From CAYGHG01 sp964349515 (GTDB taxonomy: Bacteria > Oederibacteriota > PGYV01 > CAYGHG01): 8,030 nt of DNA. Below the pieces are notes generated by a model that saw only the letters and a program-made list of their open reading frames with translations, was not told where the DNA came from and ran no database searches. A program made the position numbers and the translations under genes. This document shows positions 5,213 to 8,030 of the stretch, piece after piece; position 1 is the stretch's first letter; every line of letters begins with the position of its first letter. The stretch spans positions 1 to 8,030 of the forward strand of contig CAYGHG010000113.1 in the NCBI GenBank assembly GCA_964349515.1, given 5' to 3'.

Positions 5213-6805
5213 TTATAAAGGTATTCTAACCCCTGCTTTTCCGCTTATCCTCATGTCGCTCCACTGTGTATATCCATCGCTTTTCGGCGAACGCCAGAAC
5301 GGCTCTATCTTCGCACCCAAATTGATTTCCATGCCCTCAATTTTTAAACCAATACCGGCATTTATACCCAGCTGCGCGTAGTAAGGATTAGCTGCAGAAC
5401 CTGACAGCGCCGACTGGTCTGTAATAGTATTACCGGTCTTTTCAAACCAGTAATCAGCAAAAAGACCGTAATCAGCGCCCAGCCTGACCGCAAAATCCTT
5501 TCCAAGCGGTATCTCAACCCCCGCCCTTACACCAAAATCATAATATATTCCCTCTTCGTAATAATCCCCGTCTTTTTCAGCCATCAAAAGGCCTGCTGTA
5601 AAGAATTCAACCGGAATCTGAACGCCTCCTTTTTCACCTATGCAAATGCCGGCGTCAGCGTTAAAAACAGTGGAAGTATAATTTATATCACTACCCGGTC
5701 TTTTGTATCCGAGCATGTTAACGCTGCCTCTGACTCCGGCAGTGATACCTCCGAGATTCTTTCTAACGTTAAATTCCGCAAAAACCCCAAGCCCATTCTC
5801 AACTGATACCTCTTCTCCCTCAGACGTGACTGTTTCTTCGCCGGTTGAAATGTTCTCGTCAATATATTTGAACTTTTCAGTAATCTTATAACCTGCTGTT
5901 ATCCCTGCCTTGCCCGAAATAACACTCCCGTCTTTCGCTGACATCGAAGCGCCCAAATCCGCAGTTATTCCGCTGGTTATCATACCGGATGTGTTTTTGT
6001 TGAGAGTACCGGCAGGCGACTCATATTCGCTGTAATATCCCGCTCCATACAGGTAATTAAATATTGCCCCTACGTAGTCTAGTTCAGAAAAAATCCCCAG
6101 ACTTACATTAGATGGCAATACCGGCAAAGTGGCTGTTTTATTTCCTATGTTTACCGCAAGCGCCAGCCCCTCAGCAGAATCAGGAAGCATGGCAGCAGAA
6201 AGAGCCAGTTCAATTTTATCATTGAAATTATTGGACTTGTCGCCGTCTTCTCGGTCTGTTTCAGATACCCCCTTACGGACATATCCCGCGCTTCCCGCTA
6301 CTGCGATATTCCCCGCAATTTTCTGAGAAAACTCAAAAATACCGCCCAGCAGATAGTAAGTTTCGTCGTCTATGGCGTCCGGGGTCAGCGGCGTGCCAGG
6401 GTAGCTCCTTTTATACTGCCCAAAAAAGCCGGAAAGATAAGGCTTTACGGCAACTACTGTGTCGTCAGATAGCCATATCTGTGCACCCTCATTGCCAGAA
6501 ATGAAATCCCCGTTTGAAATGCCGAACAGGTCGTTTGCTCTGGTTGTTTCCTGGATATCGTCTTCTACGCTCTTGAAGGTGTTAAAACCAATTCCCGGCA
6601 GAAGCTGTACAAAACTCTTTTTAGGCCTTGCGAAAACCGCCGATGAGTACCCCATGGAATACAGGTCAGAAATCGTGGAAGCGTCAATAAGCGCGATTTT
6701 GTGCCCACCCATTGACTCCGCCCTTACAGGATCCCCGTAAAAATCTGATGCTGAAACAACTGCGGCAAAACAAAGCATTAATGCAAATAACAGTGATCTT
6801 TTCAT
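5213..6805 (-). CDS. Predicted outer-membrane beta-barrel protein
   Basis: The start is placed at ATG 6805 rather than the in-frame ATG at 6823: GGAGG (6815-6811) lies 5 nt before 6805, and the promoter puts the transcript start at about 6824. The product is then 530 residues. MKRSLLFALMLCFAAVVSA is a textbook signal peptide, cleaved before SDFYGDP. Close behind comes RAESMGGHKIALIDASTISDLYSMGYSS, which resembles the R-x-x-x-MGG-x-x-x-A opening of PorV/FadL-like outer-membrane proteins. The rest shows many alternating amphipathic strands with Gly, Tyr and Phe, and acidic loops (for example DDIQETT, SETDREDGDKSNN), ending in ISGKAGVRIPL. No catalytic motif is visible, so transport or a structural surface role is all that can be suggested. 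It is a single-gene unit with its own promoter and terminator. The promoter spacer contains a run of nine T, which may allow expression switching. Confidence is high for an outer-membrane barrel, low for any specific family. Confidence 0.85.
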   Translation of the reverse strand: MKRSLLFALMLCFAAVVSASDFYGDPVRAESMGGHKIALIDASTISDLYSMGYSSAVFARPKKSFVQLLPGIGFNTFKSVEDDIQETTRANDLFGISNGDFISGNEGAQIWLSDDTVVAVKPYLSGFFGQYKRSYPGTPLTPDAIDDETYYLLGGIFEFSQKIAGNIAVAGSAGYVRKGVSETDREDGDKSNNFNDKIELALSAAMLPDSAEGLALAVNIGNKTATLPVLPSNVSLGIFSELDYVGAIFNYLYGAGYYSEYESPAGTLNKNTSGMITSGITADLGASMSAKDGSVISGKAGITAGYKITEKFKYIDENISTGEETVTSEGEEVSVENGLGVFAEFNVRKNLGGITAGVRGSVNMLGYKRPGSDINYTSTVFNADAGICIGEKGGVQIPVEFFTAGLLMAEKDGDYYEEGIYYDFGVRAGVEIPLGKDFAVRLGADYGLFADYWFEKTGNTITDQSALSGSAANPYYAQLGINAGIGLKIEGMEINLGAKIEPFWRSPKSDGYTQWSDMRISGKAGVRIPL

Positions 6806-6810
6806 CCTTC

Positions 6811-6815
6811 CCTCC
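6811..6815 (-). promoter_or_regulatory. Ribosome-binding site deciding the 6805 start
   Basis: GGAGG on the minus strand, within AAAGGAGGGAAGG, lies 5 nt before ATG 6805. It falls inside the reading frame opened by the upstream ATG at 6823, which itself has no Shine-Dalgarno sequence. This makes 6805 the preferred start. Confidence 0.85.
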
Positions 6816-6830
6816 TTTATCATTTTTTAC

Positions 6831-6859
6831 ATTCTACACAAAAAAAAAGAGTGTTTCAA
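6831..6859 (-). promoter_or_regulatory. Promoter of the beta-barrel gene with T9 run in the spacer
   Basis: Minus-strand TTGAAA (6859-6854) and TAGAAT (6836-6831) are each 5/6 matches to consensus, with an optimal 17-nt spacer. Nine of the spacer bases are an unbroken T run (6848-6840). The predicted start of transcription is near 6824, giving a leader of about 19 nt before the ATG at 6805. Confidence 0.75.
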
Positions 6860-6907
6860 GAGCTCATTTATTGATGATACTGTTCACATTAGTGTGTAAT
6901 ATCATTT

Positions 6908-7007
6908 CCTCTCCGCCTTTAAAGGGGGGCTCTTTTTAGTACCCCCTTGAGGGGTAGAGGTTAGGTGAGGGGGCGTAGTTTTATGCTTTAAAGACGCCCT
7001 CACCTAA
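6908..7007. repeat. Two abutting palindromes forming a composite intergenic repeat
   Basis: The first palindrome (6908-6960) pairs cctct with agagg at its ends, with further pairs inside, and contains two nested hairpins: cctttaaagg (6916-6925) and tacccc/ggggta around 6940-6955. The second begins at the next base: ttaggtgaggg (6961-6971) is the exact reverse complement of 6997-7007. The motifs resemble the widespread bacterial intergenic repeat built on ccctcacctaa and cctctcc. It carries no gene and is probably a small non-autonomous element. It lies upstream of the beta-barrel promoter and downstream of the small barrel gene's terminator. Confidence 0.6.
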
Positions 7008-7038
7008 GCCCTTTCCCGGAGCAAAAAACCTGTATCGG

Positions 7039-7055
7039 AGACTGCTTTGATACTT
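7039..7055. repeat. 17-nt direct repeat, copy 2
   Basis: It matches 5027-5043 with one difference (gatactt for aatactt). A TTGACA box follows at once on the plus strand (7054-7059), but no -10 hexamer lies at a workable distance, so a promoter is not supported here. Confidence 0.5.
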
Positions 7056-7108
7056 GACAATTGAGGCAGACACCATACCCATGACGTGATTCGCTATTCA
7101 CAACTTTT

Positions 7109-7137
7109 AAAAAAACAGGAGGGTCACAGACCCTCCT
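7109..7137 (-). terminator. Rho-independent terminator of the small barrel gene
   Basis: Aggagggtc (7117-7125) and gaccctcct (7129-7137) form a perfect 9-bp GC-rich stem with a 3-nt loop. On the minus strand it is followed by G and then seven T (7115-7109). It stands about 87 nt past the stop codon of the 7824-7225 gene. Its sequence is related to the hairpin at 7179-7201, so the terminator may derive from a repeat. Confidence 0.85.
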
Positions 7138-7178
7138 CTACGATTACGACAACAAACAAAACGTCTTTACCCGGTGTA

Positions 7179-7201
7179 GAGGGGGGTTTCAAACCCGCCT
7201 C
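7179..7201. repeat. Second hairpin, related to the terminator and in opposite orientation
   Basis: Gaggggggttt (7179-7189) and aaacccgcctc (7191-7201) pair over 11 bp with one mismatch around a single base. It is preceded by gtagagg, and the terminator hairpin read on the minus strand is likewise preceded by gtagagg. The two hairpins therefore form an inverted pair spanning about 7117-7201, as in small non-autonomous elements. Confidence 0.55.
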
Positions 7202-7224
7202 GTCTTTCACGCATTTAAAATCAA

Positions 7225-7824
7225 TCAATACACATGATAAGTCCCGCCGCCTGCATGCGGCGTGGAGGCGTATCCTAAATTAAAAGTGCCTGTAGGAACT
7301 ATTAAAAACCCTTTTTCCGTGTTATATACAACGCTCAACCCCAACAGCCCCTGAATATAAGTATAACTGAATTCGGCAAATTCAAGCGCATCGCTTGGTA
7401 TGTTCTCGGGTTCGCTTTTTTCGTTAAAATAAAAATTCAAGCCGGATTCCAAACCCAGCCCCAGCCCCAATCCGGGTCCTTCAAAAGGAGTGTTGATAAA
7501 ACCAAATTTCAGAATAACCGGAACACCGGTATTGTCAGCCGCATCAAATCTTTTCTGAATATTTGCAGTAAATTCTAAATATTCCTCACCGAGCCTTAAC
7601 ATGCAGCCGCCGCCCCATAGTTCCTTTGAGATCAACGAAAGATCAAAAGAAATATTGTGCCCGATTTTACCGTCAGCGGTAAAAGGTATTGAAAACGTGT
7701 AGCCGATTGACACCTCCAAGAAACCTTCGCTGTCGTTTAACAAATTCGGCGGCATAGCACGCAAATAAACCCCATTACCAAGAATCAAACAAGCAAGAAT
7801 AAACGTTTTAACAAAATCCCTCAA
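7225..7824 (-). CDS. Small predicted outer-membrane protein, probable TTG start
   Basis: I do not recognise a named family. The start is placed at TTG 7824 because GGGAGG (7837-7832) lies 7 nt before it. The in-frame ATG at 7839 overlaps that very sequence and has no ribosome site of its own; if it were used, the product would be 204 rather than 199 residues. The N-terminus (RDFVKTFILACLILGNGVYLRA) is a signal peptide, cleaved around LRA before MPPNLL. The mature part shows alternating polar/hydrophobic strands rich in Gly and aromatic residues, for example EVSIGYTFSIPF, YLEFTANIQKRF, GPGLGLGLGLESGLNFYF and GTFNLGYAS. It ends in HVY, with a terminal aromatic residue as in many outer-membrane barrels. 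The length suits an 8-strand barrel. It is followed by a terminator and appears to be a single-gene unit. The barrel prediction is from pattern only. Confidence 0.75.
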   Translation of the reverse strand: MRDFVKTFILACLILGNGVYLRAMPPNLLNDSEGFLEVSIGYTFSIPFTADGKIGHNISFDLSLISKELWGGGCMLRLGEEYLEFTANIQKRFDAADNTGVPVILKFGFINTPFEGPGLGLGLGLESGLNFYFNEKSEPENIPSDALEFAEFSYTYIQGLLGLSVVYNTEKGFLIVPTGTFNLGYASTPHAGGGTYHVY

Positions 7825-7831
7825 TTTATTA

Positions 7832-7837
7832 CCTCCC
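7832..7837 (-). promoter_or_regulatory. Ribosome-binding site deciding a TTG start
   Basis: Minus-strand GGGAGG lies 7 nt upstream of TTG 7824, which is in frame. The sequence overlaps the ATG at 7839 (ATGGGAGG), so that ATG would be translated from within the ribosome site. The TTG start is therefore preferred. Confidence 0.7.
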
Positions 7838-7884
7838 ATAAAACTATGTTCCGGAAGATATCCGGTGCAGATGTTTTCAATTTT

Positions 7885-7913
7885 TCTATCCCTTATTTTA
7901 AAAACCCCGGCAA
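7885..7913 (-). promoter_or_regulatory. Possible weak promoter of the small barrel gene
   Basis: Minus-strand TTGCCG (7913-7908) and GATAGA (7890-7885) stand 17 nt apart. Both are weak matches. The leader would be about 54 nt and would contain a small inverted repeat, ccgga/tccgg (7851-7865), which could be an operator or leader hairpin. An alternative pair, TTGTAA (7926-7921) with TAAAAT (7900-7895), has a 20-nt spacer, which is too long. Confidence 0.25.
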
Positions 7914-8030
7914 AGCGCCTTTACAATTGACACAAGCCTTTTTCCGCATATTTAATTATCACATCATCTAAAAACATTTAAAAAGGAACTTCAACCCTGC
8001 TCAAAACCCGCCTTTGACAATATTTATAAT

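Larger units (their letters stand above)
6860..7224. other. Gene-free interval of about 365 bp made mostly of repeats
   Basis: Between the beta-barrel promoter and the stop of the small barrel gene there is no supported coding sequence. The interval contains the composite palindrome at 6908-7007, copy 2 of a 17-nt direct repeat (7039-7055), a terminator hairpin (7109-7137) and a second related hairpin (7179-7201). The remainder (about 7060-7108 and 7141-7170) shows nothing I can identify. Confidence 0.7.

Noticed and set aside
6911..6937. Plus-strand terminator from the ccgccttt/aaaggggg hairpin followed by tcttttt
   Set aside because: There is no plus-strand gene to terminate, the stem has a mismatch, and it is better explained as part of the composite palindrome.
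7086..7283. Plus-strand frame of 65 codons across the repeat region
   Set aside because: It runs through the terminator and the paired hairpins into the end of the small barrel gene; its length comes from repeat composition and it has no protein features.
8010..8030. TTGACA and TATAAT words at the right edge on the plus strand
   Set aside because: They are only a few bases apart, so they cannot form one promoter, and the window ends there.

Overview
The window holds six protein-coding genes, all on the minus strand, separated by intergenic stretches rich in palindromes. No convincing plus-strand gene, tRNA, rRNA, CRISPR array or transposase is visible. Four of the six products carry N-terminal export signals: two predicted outer-membrane beta-barrels, one lipoprotein and one secreted or periplasmic protein. 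This points to a Gram-negative (diderm) bacterium. The Thr/Pro-rich linker in the lipoprotein and the number of small unclassified beta-barrels resemble uncultured phyla such as Candidatus Goldbacteria or Elusimicrobia relatives. That placement is an impression from style, not a demonstrated assignment.

Layout in the direction of transcription (high to low coordinates). (1) 7824-7225: small predicted outer-membrane protein, probably starting at a TTG codon, with its own Rho-independent terminator at 7137-7109. (2) 7224-6860: about 365 bp without a gene, packed with palindromic repeats. (3) 6805-5213: large predicted beta-barrel with a clear promoter (-35, 17-nt spacer containing a T9 run, -10) and a strong terminator at 5201-5157. 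(4) 4975-3971: lipoprotein with a linker in which Thr recurs at every second position, followed by a fibrinogen-like C-terminal domain; it has its own promoter. (5) 3970-3641: 330 bp without a gene, containing several hairpins. (6) 3640-2579 and 2591-1320: a family 2 glycosyltransferase overlapping an NDP-hexose 2,3-dehydratase by 13 bp, a two-gene deoxysugar/glycan module. (7) 1319-1028: spacer with iterated motifs resembling an insertion-sequence end, overlapped by a promoter. (8) 1027-122: exported protein with an SH3-like N-terminal region and a DxDxDG calcium-type loop.

The shared theme is the cell surface: envelope proteins plus one enzyme pair that would make or attach a 2,6-dideoxysugar-type residue. 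Apart from the overlapping glycosyltransferase/dehydratase pair, each gene looks like its own transcription unit, so this is a neighbourhood of surface genes rather than one operon. The most notable points are the bacterial fibrinogen-like lipoprotein with strictly alternating Thr, the homopolymer inside the porin-like gene's promoter spacer, and the families of intergenic hairpins.
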